64,000 nucleotides of DNA from Jejuia sp040720935. Its GTDB lineage: Bacteria > Bacteroidota > Bacteroidia > Flavobacteriales > Flavobacteriaceae. Below are positions 18,384-27,780 of the stretch, piece by piece (positions within the stretch are counted from its first letter, which is position 1; each line of letters opens with the position of its first letter). The DNA lies in contig NZ_JBFDAE010000010.1 in NCBI RefSeq assembly GCF_040720935.1, positions 62,001 through 126,000 of the forward strand. The letters are read 5' to 3'. Under the pieces are notes generated by a model. The model was not told the DNA's origin and ran no database searches. It was given only the letters and a program-made list of their open reading frames with translations. A program made the position numbers and the translations under genes.

Positions 18384-19826
18384 TTAGAATTGGAAATAGA
18401 TAAAATCTTGTTGTGTACCTCCATACCAAAATATGGAAAAAAATATAATTACATAAAAACTCCAACGAAGGGATCTTGAGATATTAGAACTTTGCAATTC
18501 TAAAGCATGCTCTTTATCCCTTTGTAACCATTCAACAAAAACCAATGTAAAAATAAACGCTAATGTTATAAGCCAATTGTTTAAATCATCAGGAACAGCA
18601 AAAATTGACGTGCTAAAAAGCCCCTTTAAATAAAGTAAGGCGTCAGTAACTGTAGGAGCTCTAAAAAACACCCAAGCTACCATAGTGAGTAAAAATGTAA
18701 AAATGATTTGCCTAAACTCAAAGAAGTTTGGAAATAAACCTCCTTCTGCTACATTATTTGTATTTACTCTATTTTTTTTCAATAACATCACTGGAAGAAA
18801 ATACAATGCATTTAAAAATCCCCAAATAATAAAAGTCCAATTCGCACCGTGCCAAAAGCCACTGACAAGAAATATCACAAATACATTTCTGATTTTTTTT
18901 GCCGCCCCTCCTTTGCTTCCTCCAAGAGGTATATAAACATAATCTCTAAACCAAGTAGATAAAGATATATGCCAACGCCTCCAAAACTCGGCAATATCTC
19001 TGGAAAAGTATGGGAAAGCAAAATTCCTCATCAAATTAAACCCAAACAATCTGGAAGTACCAATTGCAATATCAGAATATCCAGAAAAATCACCATAAAT
19101 TTGAAAAGTAAAAAACAAAGCTCCAAATACTAAAGTACTAGCCGATTGATCAGGATAGTTATCAAATATCTGATTTGCAAATGTTGCGCAATTATCTGCT
19201 ACCACTACTTTTTTAAACAAGCCCCAAAGAATTTGTCGCATGCCATCTATAGCATTAGAATAGATAAATTTTCGCTTTTTATAAAATTGTGGTAGTAAAT
19301 TTGAAGCCCTTTCAATAGGACCAGCTACAAGCTGGGGAAAGAAACTAACAAAAGCAAGAAACGATACAATGTCTTTTGTGGGTTCCAACTTTTTCCTATA
19401 AACATCTATAGTATAACTAAGGGTTTGAAAAGTATAAAAACTAATTCCTACCGGTAAAATTATATTAAGCCCTTGAATGCTTATACTTTTTCCAAATAAA
19501 CTAAATGCATCTACAAAATTGTCAAGGAAAAAATTATAATATTTAAAAAACCCCAAAAAACCTAGATTGACAAATAAACTTAAAAGTAATAGAGCTTTAC
19601 GTTTCGTTTTATCTTCATACTTACTAAGCCCAATACCTATTGAATAATCTAACAAACTACTAAATACTATTAGCGATAAAAACCTATAATCCCACCAGCC
19701 ATAAAATAAATAACTAGCAGCAATTATTAAAAGGTTTTGTAATTTTAAGTTCTTTTGAGTTACAAACCAATATAGAAAAAAAACTATAGGTAAAAAAATT
19801 GCAAAATCAATTGAATTAAACAGCAT
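18384..19826 (-). CDS. MBOAT O-acyltransferase (AlgI-like), pair 2
   Basis: 480 residues, full length for the family, with His286 in FWRRWHISLS and His326 in SGFWHGANWT. It is clearly homologous to the MBOAT at 12859 over the whole length (shared QLVAGPIERAS, QIYGDFSGYSDIAIG, RDYVYIPLGGS). It heads a minus-strand operon with the SGNH gene, transcribed toward pair 1. Two complete pairs in one locus suggest acetylation at two sugar positions, or two polymers. Confidence 0.93.
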   Translation of the reverse strand: MLFNSIDFAIFLPIVFFLYWFVTQKNLKLQNLLIIAASYLFYGWWDYRFLSLIVFSSLLDYSIGIGLSKYEDKTKRKALLLLSLFVNLGFLGFFKYYNFFLDNFVDAFSLFGKSISIQGLNIILPVGISFYTFQTLSYTIDVYRKKLEPTKDIVSFLAFVSFFPQLVAGPIERASNLLPQFYKKRKFIYSNAIDGMRQILWGLFKKVVVADNCATFANQIFDNYPDQSASTLVFGALFFTFQIYGDFSGYSDIAIGTSRLFGFNLMRNFAFPYFSRDIAEFWRRWHISLSTWFRDYVYIPLGGSKGGAAKKIRNVFVIFLVSGFWHGANWTFIIWGFLNALYFLPVMLLKKNRVNTNNVAEGGLFPNFFEFRQIIFTFLLTMVAWVFFRAPTVTDALLYLKGLFSTSIFAVPDDLNNWLITLAFIFTLVFVEWLQRDKEHALELQSSNISRSLRWSFYVIIFFSIFWYGGTQQDFIYFQF

Positions 19827-20222
19827 AAGAACTGAGTAGTTTTAAGTTATTCATTTACGAAGAAGAGCTAAATTCTATTAAAGCTTTCAAGCCGCAATAT
19901 ATAAAAATATCCTTTTTAATCCTTGCAATTATTATTATTATAGTACTGTAATTATGATGAATAAAATGGACAGTATTTTTTTAAAAAGACTTCTTTTCTA
20001 TAACCCATTTATAAAATGCAGTTTTCATTAAACCTATTATTTAATATCTAAGAGACCTTAAACCGAAAATATTAATATATTGGCGAAAAAATAAGACTAA
20101 ACTTGTCTCTTTTTTAATCTTTACAAAATATTATTGAACTAAGAATTCTTTTTAATAAATTATAGTCATAGTTTTACCGATTAATTATGTTTTTTATAAA
20201 AGAATACTGCCAATTATAATTT
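19827..20222. other. Divergent intergenic region (396 bp)
   Basis: AT-rich spacer between the minus-strand MBOAT 2 gene and the plus-strand glycosyltransferase operon. It must contain both promoters, but no exact TAnnTTTG element was found. No small gene is evident. Confidence 0.5.
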
Positions 20223-21317
20223 ATGAATAAAAAGAAAATTTCTTTTGTTATAGGTGCGTTAACCGCAGGAGGGGCAGAAAGAGTTGTTACAACACTTTCT
20301 AATCAACTTTCAGAAAAATATGAAGTACACATTATATTATTAACAAAATGTGAGCCTTTTTACAAACTAAACAAAAGTGTTAAAATATTTTCTTGTAGAG
20401 AAGAGTTTCAACCTAGCGATGGCATAATTCAAGCGCTAAGAGCAAACTATTCTCTTTATAAAACCATAAGTAAGTACTTAAAGGACAATAAAATAGATTT
20501 AGCTATTGGTTTTATAACTAGCGTAAATATTTTAACTATTTTAGCATCCCGTAAAAACAACATACCATGTATCATTAGTGAACGAAATTATCCAAAAAAA
20601 TCAAGTACTCAACTCCAATGGCGAATATTGAGAAAATTGTTATACAAAAAAGCAGATTTTTTAGTTGTTCAAACTGATAAAATAAAAGAGCAATTTGAAC
20701 CTATAATTAAAAGTAATAAAATAATCATTTTAAAAAATCCTATCGCCCCTGAACTTACTGAAGCCCGTGATATCAATTTTAAAAAAGAGAATATTATTTT
20801 AAACATAGGTCGTTTAACAAATCAAAAAGCCCAAGATGTATTGATCAAAGCTTTTGCTAACATAAATAATGATAATTGGAAACTAATTGTAGTTGGAAAA
20901 GGAGAAAAACAAAAAGAATATGAAGAACTGATAAAATTACTGAAATTAGAAAGTAAAGTGAATTTATTGGGTCAAACAAAAGACATTGCCCATTTTTATA
21001 ATAAATCAAAAATTTTTGCCTTCACATCCATTTTTGAAGGCTCTCCAAATGCATTAATAGAAGCTATGCATTTTGGGCTTCCATGTGTTTCTACAGATTG
21101 CCCTACTGGTCCTTCGGAATTAATAACAGACGGTCATAATGGATATTTAATCCCTATTAATGACCAAGAACAACTAGAAGTACGTTTATCAAAACTAATA
21201 AACAATGAAAAGTTAAGAGAAAAATTTAGTATTAATGCGGTTAAAAGTGTTAAATCATTAGAAGCAGAACCTGTAACATTAGAGTGGATTCATTTATTTG
21301 AAAAATTATTAAATTAA
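20223..21317 (+). CDS. Glycosyltransferase family 4
   Basis: 364 residues with the GT-B layout. The N-terminal GALTAGGAERVV loop and the C-terminal FEGSPNALIEAMHFGLP segment with the E-x7-E motif define GT4. The start of the donor-binding half is ILNIGRLTNQKAQDVLI. It is a cytoplasmic, membrane-associated enzyme that adds a sugar to a growing lipid-linked repeat unit. First gene of the dense plus-strand operon running to 32 kb, 17 bp before the flippase. Donor and acceptor cannot be read from sequence. Confidence 0.9.
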   Translation: MNKKKISFVIGALTAGGAERVVTTLSNQLSEKYEVHIILLTKCEPFYKLNKSVKIFSCREEFQPSDGIIQALRANYSLYKTISKYLKDNKIDLAIGFITSVNILTILASRKNNIPCIISERNYPKKSSTQLQWRILRKLLYKKADFLVVQTDKIKEQFEPIIKSNKIIILKNPIAPELTEARDINFKKENIILNIGRLTNQKAQDVLIKAFANINNDNWKLIVVGKGEKQKEYEELIKLLKLESKVNLLGQTKDIAHFYNKSKIFAFTSIFEGSPNALIEAMHFGLPCVSTDCPTGPSELITDGHNGYLIPINDQEQLEVRLSKLINNEKLREKFSINAVKSVKSLEAEPVTLEWIHLFEKLLN

Positions 21318-21334
21318 GAAAAATAAGCCCCAAA

Positions 21335-22675
21335 ATGAACTTTTTTGATTTAAAGAAACTTGTATTAACCTATTCAAAAAGTGCTGTACTAAAAAATATT
21401 CTTTTAGTTGGAGCTTTAACAGTACTGGTAAAGATAGTAGCCTTCTACAAAGAAACTGTTGTTGCCTCAGCTTTTGGCTTATCTGAACTACTAGACACCT
21501 TTTTCATTGCTATGCTTATTCCTGGTTTTATAAGCAATGTTTTTATAGGTGCCTTTGGAAGTGTTTTTATCCCAAATTATGTTAAAGCATCAAAATTAGA
21601 TAATGATTTAAAAGCATTTCAAGCAACAGGGTTTTTAATTACTATTGTGGTTTCGACCCTTTTTACTATCATAGCAATACTGTTTACCGATACTTTTATT
21701 GAAACATTTTTTAGCGGTCATACAAAAACATACTATAGCTTAATAAAAATACAATTCTATTATATTGTTCCCTGTATTTTTATTTGGGGGTTAAACTCAT
21801 TATTATCAGGTCTTTTACATATTAGTGGAGAATTTAAAACACCCACATTTATAGGAGTAATCACTCCAATATGCTTTTTAGTATGTATCACTTTTTTCAA
21901 AGAACAATTAGGGCAAAAAATTCTGGCTGTAAGTTTATTATTAGGTACTCTAATAGAGTTTCTATTTATATTATTAATTTCTTACAATAAGAAAATTATT
22001 AAATTATCAAAACCTAATTTTAAAAGTCCAGACATAAAAATAATGATGAAGCAAATTCCTGCTAAAGTCTCTTCTGGGTTTTTAACAGGGCTTATACCGG
22101 TTACCGACCAATATTTTGCTGCAAAACTAGCTATTGGTTCAATTGCCTCATTAAATTACGGACTGAAAATCCCTGCTTTTTTGACTTCGATATTAATAAT
22201 TTCTATGGGTAAAGTTTTACTTCCGCATTTTTCCAAATTAGTTATTGAAGATAAAAAACTAGCTTTCGACAAACTATTTTTTGCTTTAAAACGCTTATTT
22301 ATAGCTACTTCCTTAGCTGCGATATCTGTCATTTTAATATCACCGTGGTTGATTGAATTTTTATTTGAACGTGGGGAATTCACTAATAAAAACACCGAGA
22401 TTGTTTCTCTTATACAAATTATTTTTTTAGTTTATGCACCATTTACAGTTTGTGGTATGGTAATAGTTAATTTTTTGACTAGCATAAACGAAAATAATTT
22501 TATGGCCAAAGTATCATTAATTGCAGTTATTTTAAATTTGGTGTTAGATTTTATTTTCATGAAATACTATGGCGTTTTTGGAATTGCATTATGTACCACT
22601 ACTGTGTTTATTATTAGAGCCATCATATTATACAGATATACTTTAAAGCTTAAAAAACAACAACAATTAATTTGA
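21335..22675 (+). CDS. MurJ/MviN-family flippase, probable Wzx
   Basis: 446 residues with about twelve to fourteen membrane helices. KIVAFYKETVVASAFGLS near the N-terminus and the later LIPVTDQYFAAKLAIGS and WLIEFLFERGEF segments are typical of the MVF branch that includes the lipid II flippase MurJ. Its place between glycosyltransferases and a Wzy-like gene argues that it flips the lipid-linked polysaccharide repeat unit and is not the housekeeping MurJ. Its stop overlaps the TTG start of the next gene by 4 bp (TTGA). Confidence 0.88.
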   Translation: MNFFDLKKLVLTYSKSAVLKNILLVGALTVLVKIVAFYKETVVASAFGLSELLDTFFIAMLIPGFISNVFIGAFGSVFIPNYVKASKLDNDLKAFQATGFLITIVVSTLFTIIAILFTDTFIETFFSGHTKTYYSLIKIQFYYIVPCIFIWGLNSLLSGLLHISGEFKTPTFIGVITPICFLVCITFFKEQLGQKILAVSLLLGTLIEFLFILLISYNKKIIKLSKPNFKSPDIKIMMKQIPAKVSSGFLTGLIPVTDQYFAAKLAIGSIASLNYGLKIPAFLTSILIISMGKVLLPHFSKLVIEDKKLAFDKLFFALKRLFIATSLAAISVILISPWLIEFLFERGEFTNKNTEIVSLIQIIFLVYAPFTVCGMVIVNFLTSINENNFMAKVSLIAVILNLVLDFIFMKYYGVFGIALCTTTVFIIRAIILYRYTLKLKKQQQLI

Positions 22676-23808
22676 AAAGAATACTAAGAATATTGATTTT
22701 AATTTTTATCATGTGGGGTTTCCCTACATTTGCGCTTTTTTATATAAGTATAGGGCTAGGTGCGATAACAAGTTATATAACAATACTTCTACTACTAGTT
22801 TATTTTGTGTTTTATGTCGATAATTACAGACAGCCACTATTGCCATTTATTTTTTTGGGCATTACATATTACACCATTTCTGGTCTCAACTTTTTGCCTA
22901 CATACGGATTTGTAGAAGATTATCTTGTGTTTTTTATAAAATTCATCATAGTTGTTGTCTGTTGTACCGAAGTCGCAAAAGATTCAAAAATAGAAGAAAT
23001 ATTTATCGTTACCATTTTTGGCGCTTTAAGTATCGTTATACATGCGGTAGTTTTCCCTACTACTGATGCTACTTTTGGTGATTCTTATGGGAGGTTTAGT
23101 GGTTTTTATTTAAATCCTAATTACGCGGCAATTGTGAGTCTTGTTGGCTTTAGTTTAAGTTATGGAATAAAAAACGCTAAGCTAAAAATGATTGGTCAGC
23201 TTGTATTTTCATTTGCTGGAATATTAACCATGTCAAGATATTTTATTTTAATATGGGTACTCATTAATATTGCTGCTGCTATATCGAGTAGAAAAAATTT
23301 AGCAGCTCCTATTTTGGGAGCAATAGTACTTGCTTTTGTTTTATTGTCTGGCACATTAAAACTAAATACATCAAGATTTGAAGCACTAGAAAGTATATTT
23401 AGTGATGAAGTTAAAACTGAAACTATAAATGATGATAGTAGAACTGACACTTGGGCACAATTTACAGATATTATTTTGAGTAAACCCTTTTTAGGGAATG
23501 GTTTTCGTAATTTACAAGGACAAGGTTTTAGACTTAATACAGGAGTTCACAATTTATATTTATTAGTAATAGGTGAAGCTGGTATAATTGCTTTTGCTTT
23601 TTTAATATATATTATATTTTTTCTCATTACCAAAAGTATAAAATACTATCAATCTAACTTTTATTATATTTTTCTAACAATTACTGTAGCCACATCTTTT
23701 CTTGTAGGACATACATATTTCGAAAAATATTCAACTATATTTATCACAATTTTTGTATATCTAAAGTTATCGGATCTTGATAAGAAAAATAAACAATTAT
23801 TAAAGTAA
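22672..23808 (+). CDS. Wzy-like O-antigen/exopolysaccharide polymerase
   Basis: 378 residues, hydrophobic throughout with about ten membrane helices and a periplasmic loop near 240-300. The loop contains DDSRTDTWAQF, LGNGFRNLQG and GVHNLYL, the pattern of the O-antigen ligase/polymerase (Wzy_C) family, including the conserved His in HNLYL. It joins repeat units on the periplasmic side. The start is TTG, overlapping the flippase stop, which indicates coupling. Ligase and polymerase are hard to separate, but the neighbouring Wzx-like flippase favours a polymerase. Confidence 0.82.
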   Translation: MKRILRILILIFIMWGFPTFALFYISIGLGAITSYITILLLLVYFVFYVDNYRQPLLPFIFLGITYYTISGLNFLPTYGFVEDYLVFFIKFIIVVVCCTEVAKDSKIEEIFIVTIFGALSIVIHAVVFPTTDATFGDSYGRFSGFYLNPNYAAIVSLVGFSLSYGIKNAKLKMIGQLVFSFAGILTMSRYFILIWVLINIAAAISSRKNLAAPILGAIVLAFVLLSGTLKLNTSRFEALESIFSDEVKTETINDDSRTDTWAQFTDIILSKPFLGNGFRNLQGQGFRLNTGVHNLYLLVIGEAGIIAFAFLIYIIFFLITKSIKYYQSNFYYIFLTITVATSFLVGHTYFEKYSTIFITIFVYLKLSDLDKKNKQLLK

Positions 23809-23813
23809 CAGGA

Positions 23814-24902
23814 ATGAACAGCCAAAAAACAAAAGTCATTTTCTTTTTGCCTTCCTTATCCGCAGGTGGAGCAGAACGCGTTATGTCTTATATTGCGCAA
23901 CATATTAACAATCAAAAATATAACGTAACCTTGGCTGTGGTAGGTTTTGAAAAAGATAATGCTTTTGAGGTTCATAATATAGATGTGATATACCTAAATA
24001 AACCTCGGGTGTTAACTAGTTTAGTAGATTGTATTTTCTTAATTAAACGTTTAAAACCTAAAATTGTAATTAGTGTTTTAAATTTAAATACATATATGGG
24101 CTTTATTTCAATATTGTTCCCAAAATGCAAATTTATAGGGCGAATTGTTAATATAGGAAGTGTTTTAAAGCACCATCCTGAAAAAAGTAATAGATACTTT
24201 CCTTCTTTCTTAAATAAATACGGGGACAAGCGTTTAGATTATATTATTTGCCAATCGCAAGACATGTATAATGATGTTCTAAAACACTCTGGTTTTAAAA
24301 AAAGTAAGCTTGTTGTAATTAACAATCCAATTACTAAATCATTCGATGTTAAAAAAAATGTATCTCATCAAAGCCCAAATAGAACCTATAAATTTATTAC
24401 TGTTGGCAGCCTAGAAAGAAGAAAAGGTCATTTGCGACTATTAAACGTTTTAAGTAAATTAAAAAACGTTAATTTCCAATATACAATAATTGGAAAAGGA
24501 TCGCAAAAAGATACTATTTTCAGCAAAATAAAAGAACTTAATTTAGAAGATAAAATAACACATATCCCATATACAGATAAAGTTGCCAAATTTTTATCTG
24601 AAAGTGATTTTTTTCTTCAAGGATCTTTTGTCGAAGGGTTTCCTAACGCTCTTATAGAAACTTGTGCTGTTGGAACACCTGCTATTGCTTTTGAAGCTCC
24701 CGGTGGTATCAATGAAATTATTCAAGATAATGTCAATGGATTTATTGCGAATTCTGAAGAAGATTTTAAAAATAAAATTGATAAAGCCTTATCCAAGGCA
24801 TGGGACCCTCAAATTGTACACGATTCTGTTTTTAAAAAATATAATTCCAATACTATTTTAGAAAAATACGAGTCATTATTTGATTCCTGTATTACCAAAT
24901 AA
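23814..24902 (+). CDS. Glycosyltransferase family 4
   Basis: 362 residues, GT-B fold. It has SAGGAERVMSYIA at the N-terminus, FITVGSLERRKGHLRL opening the donor-binding domain, and VEGFPNALIETCAVGTP with the E-x7-E catalytic motif. It starts 5 bp after the polymerase gene. Likely adds one sugar of the repeat unit on the cytoplasmic side; linkage unknown. Confidence 0.9.
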   Translation: MNSQKTKVIFFLPSLSAGGAERVMSYIAQHINNQKYNVTLAVVGFEKDNAFEVHNIDVIYLNKPRVLTSLVDCIFLIKRLKPKIVISVLNLNTYMGFISILFPKCKFIGRIVNIGSVLKHHPEKSNRYFPSFLNKYGDKRLDYIICQSQDMYNDVLKHSGFKKSKLVVINNPITKSFDVKKNVSHQSPNRTYKFITVGSLERRKGHLRLLNVLSKLKNVNFQYTIIGKGSQKDTIFSKIKELNLEDKITHIPYTDKVAKFLSESDFFLQGSFVEGFPNALIETCAVGTPAIAFEAPGGINEIIQDNVNGFIANSEEDFKNKIDKALSKAWDPQIVHDSVFKKYNSNTILEKYESLFDSCITK

Positions 24903-24927
24903 TCATTACCCAAATTTATTTTAAACA

Positions 24928-25899
24928 ATGAAAAAAATATTAAAATTTTTCTACAAAAAAACGATAATAGGTAAATACTTAATTACAAAACTTATCAAGC
25001 TAAATGATTTTTATTTATTCTATATAAAACCAGAAAAAAAATATCTAACAGATAAATTTGAAGATAGTTTTGGTAGAAAAATAAACCTAGAAAACCCAAT
25101 AACACTTAACGAAAAGATTATTTGGTTAAAGTTGTATGATAGAACACCATTACATACAACTTGCGCTGATAAATATGCCGTTCGAGAGTATATTATAGAT
25201 AAAATTGGTGAAAAATATTTAGTGCCACTCCATTTTAAGACTGATGATCCTAAACAAATTATCCCTGAAAACTTACCAGACATACCTTTTATCATAAAAA
25301 CAAATCACGATAGTGGGGGTGGAATAATTATTCATGACAAATATAAACCTGAAATAAATTGGAAAGTTATTAGAAAAGGGTTCAAGAAAAGAATGAAGGA
25401 TAATTATTATTACAACTCCAAAGAATGGCAATATAAAAATATTAAACCCTGTATTATTGTTGAAAAATTACTTTTAAATAAGCAAGGCAACATACCTTTT
25501 GATTACAAAATTCATTGTTTTAATGGAAAAGCAAATATGATCCAGGTCGATATAGATAGAAATGCGGATAAACATTATAGAAATTGGTACAATACAAAAT
25601 GGGAAAGAGAACCATATAAATGGACTTCAATAAAAGATGAGGGGAAAACTACAGAACCTTCAGACACAGAAGTAGATAAGCCAAAAACGCTGAACGAAAT
25701 GATTACCTTATCTGAAAAGTTATCTCAAGATTTTTGTTATGTAAGAGTTGATTGGTATGATTTAGATGGAAAATTATATTTTGGCGAATTGACCTTCCAT
25801 CATGATGGCGGTAATAGACCTATAATTCCTGAAAAATATGATAAAATATTAGGCCAGAAAGTAATACTCCCAAAAAAAAGTCAGGCGGCTCATAATTAA
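24928..25899 (+). CDS. TupA-like ATP-grasp protein
   Basis: 323 residues. The sequence fits the TupA-like ATP-grasp family: ITLNEKIIWLKLYDR and CADKYAVREYI in the N-terminal half, FIIKTNHDSGGG as the glycine-rich ATP loop, PFDYKIHCFNG, and the metal-binding FCYVRVDWYDLDGKLYFGELTF end. TupA of Bacillus takes part in teichuronopeptide synthesis, where amino acid chains are linked to glucuronic acid. In this locus, with two uronate-forming dehydrogenases and two AsnB-type genes nearby, a role in joining an amino acid to a uronic acid is attractive but unproven. Such genes are often labelled glycosyltransferases. Confidence 0.8.
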   Translation: MKKILKFFYKKTIIGKYLITKLIKLNDFYLFYIKPEKKYLTDKFEDSFGRKINLENPITLNEKIIWLKLYDRTPLHTTCADKYAVREYIIDKIGEKYLVPLHFKTDDPKQIIPENLPDIPFIIKTNHDSGGGIIIHDKYKPEINWKVIRKGFKKRMKDNYYYNSKEWQYKNIKPCIIVEKLLLNKQGNIPFDYKIHCFNGKANMIQVDIDRNADKHYRNWYNTKWEREPYKWTSIKDEGKTTEPSDTEVDKPKTLNEMITLSEKLSQDFCYVRVDWYDLDGKLYFGELTFHHDGGNRPIIPEKYDKILGQKVILPKKSQAAHN

Positions 25900-25923
25900 A
25901 TATAAGAACAGAAATTATTCAGT

Positions 25924-27780
25924 ATGTGTGGAATTTACGGTACAACTATAAAGTATTCAGATAATCAAATAAAGTCTAAACTTGAAAGGACAGCATATAG
26001 AGGCCCCGACAAAATGGGTTGGAACTCTTATAGCTACAATGATACTCATGTCACATTTGGACATAATAGGTTATCTATTATAGATTTAGACCCGAGATCA
26101 AATCAGCCCTTTAATTATCTAGATAAAATACAAATTGTTTTTAATGGAGAAATTTATAATTTTCAGGAATTAAGAAAAAGGTTATCACAAAAAGGTTATG
26201 TTTTTAATACCACCAGTGATACCGAAGTTATTTGCGCTGCATATTTAGAATTTGGCAAAAATTGTGTTGACCATCTAAATGGTATGTTTGCATTTGTTAT
26301 TTATGATATTAATAAACAACAATTCTTTGGAGCAAGAGATAGACTCGGACAAAAACCATTCTACTATTATTTAAATGGTAAAGAGTTCGAGTTTTCTAGT
26401 CAAATTTCATCTATTCAACTCTTTAATGAAAAAAGGTTGACCATTTCAACCAATGCAATACGTGAGTATTTATCTTGGGGCACCATTCCAGACACCAATT
26501 CAATTTTTAACGAAATAAAAAAATTACAGGCTGGTCATTATTTTACCTATAATTTAAATACTGGCGAATTCCAAAACGAAGAATATTGGGATATCGATTA
26601 TTTAGGTAAAAATAAATTTACTGGAACCTATGATGAAGCTACGTTAGAACTAGAGAAAATTGCTAAAGACGCAGTAAAAATGAGATTGTTTGCTGATGTT
26701 CCCGTAGGTGTTTTTCTTTCTGGAGGAGTAGATTCATCATTAATAGCAGCCTTAGCCACAAAAAGTACCAACGAAAAAATAAAAACGTTTTCTGTAAAGT
26801 TTAATGAAAAAGGATTTGATGAGAGTATTTATGCAAAGAAAGTTGCCGACCATTTAAATACAGATCATCATATCATTGAATGTAATTACAACGAAGGTAT
26901 TGACCTCATTGATAATTTTCATCACTACTATGACGAGCCCTTCAATGACTCTTCTGCCATTCCTTCAATGTTGTTGGCAAAATACACAAAAAAGCACGTA
27001 ACTGTTGCACTCTCTGGTGATGCAGGAGATGAGAGCTTTATTGGGTATCATAGATATAATTGGGTGAAATATATGAATAGTATTTATAAACTACCTAAAC
27101 CTATTAGGCTTTTAGCAGCTAAAACTTTAAATGTTATGCCTAATTACAAGTTGAAGGTAATAGGCGGAGTGATACAAAACAAAAGTGTAAACGACGCTTA
27201 TTTAAGCACTTTATATGGCCCAAAGTCTAATTGGTTTGAGTTTGAACAAACTAATGATTTTCAATTTGAAGAACTTAAGTACTTATTTCATGAAAATAAA
27301 AATGTATTTGAAAGAATTTCAGACTTTGATCTTAAAACCTATTTAAATTGGGATATCAACACAAAGGTAGATAGAGCTACTATGGCTTATTCTCTTGAAG
27401 CAAGGTCTCCTTTACTGGATTATAGGGTTGTTGAATTTGCAAGGTCCCTACCAACTGATTTTAAATTTCAGGATAAAAATCAAAAAAGAATTCTTAAAGA
27501 TGTTTTGTACAAACATGTTCCTAAAGATATATTTGACCGGCCAAAAGCTGGTTTTACAATGCCTTTTAAGGAATGGTTTAAATCTGATTTAAAAGATTAC
27601 GTTTTAACTGAATTAAGCTTTGAAAACTTAAGCGAGATTCCAGGAATAAAACCAAAAGAAGTCGTAAAAATGATTAACCAACATATGGATGGAAGTTGGA
27701 ATCGTACCGAACTTATTTGGTCATTAATAATCTTAAGGCAATGGTTAAAAAATAATGGACAAGGATTTTCAATCAAATAA
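25924..27780 (+). CDS. AsnB-type glutamine amidotransferase, copy 1
   Basis: 618 residues. Class II glutaminase domain with Cys2 (MCGIYG), RGPD at 26-29 and NGEIYNF at 74-80, then a synthetase domain with the PP-loop SGGVDSS at 266-272 and ALSGDAGDESFIGY. These are the complete motifs of glutamine-hydrolysing asparagine synthetase. In sugar loci such proteins (WbpS in Pseudomonas is the known example) amidate hexuronic acids. The gene begins 24 bp after the TupA-like gene and overlaps the next glycosyltransferase by 26 bp. A true asparagine synthetase role is less likely given two divergent copies here. Confidence 0.88.
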   Translation: MCGIYGTTIKYSDNQIKSKLERTAYRGPDKMGWNSYSYNDTHVTFGHNRLSIIDLDPRSNQPFNYLDKIQIVFNGEIYNFQELRKRLSQKGYVFNTTSDTEVICAAYLEFGKNCVDHLNGMFAFVIYDINKQQFFGARDRLGQKPFYYYLNGKEFEFSSQISSIQLFNEKRLTISTNAIREYLSWGTIPDTNSIFNEIKKLQAGHYFTYNLNTGEFQNEEYWDIDYLGKNKFTGTYDEATLELEKIAKDAVKMRLFADVPVGVFLSGGVDSSLIAALATKSTNEKIKTFSVKFNEKGFDESIYAKKVADHLNTDHHIIECNYNEGIDLIDNFHHYYDEPFNDSSAIPSMLLAKYTKKHVTVALSGDAGDESFIGYHRYNWVKYMNSIYKLPKPIRLLAAKTLNVMPNYKLKVIGGVIQNKSVNDAYLSTLYGPKSNWFEFEQTNDFQFEELKYLFHENKNVFERISDFDLKTYLNWDINTKVDRATMAYSLEARSPLLDYRVVEFARSLPTDFKFQDKNQKRILKDVLYKHVPKDIFDRPKAGFTMPFKEWFKSDLKDYVLTELSFENLSEIPGIKPKEVVKMINQHMDGSWNRTELIWSLIILRQWLKNNGQGFSIK

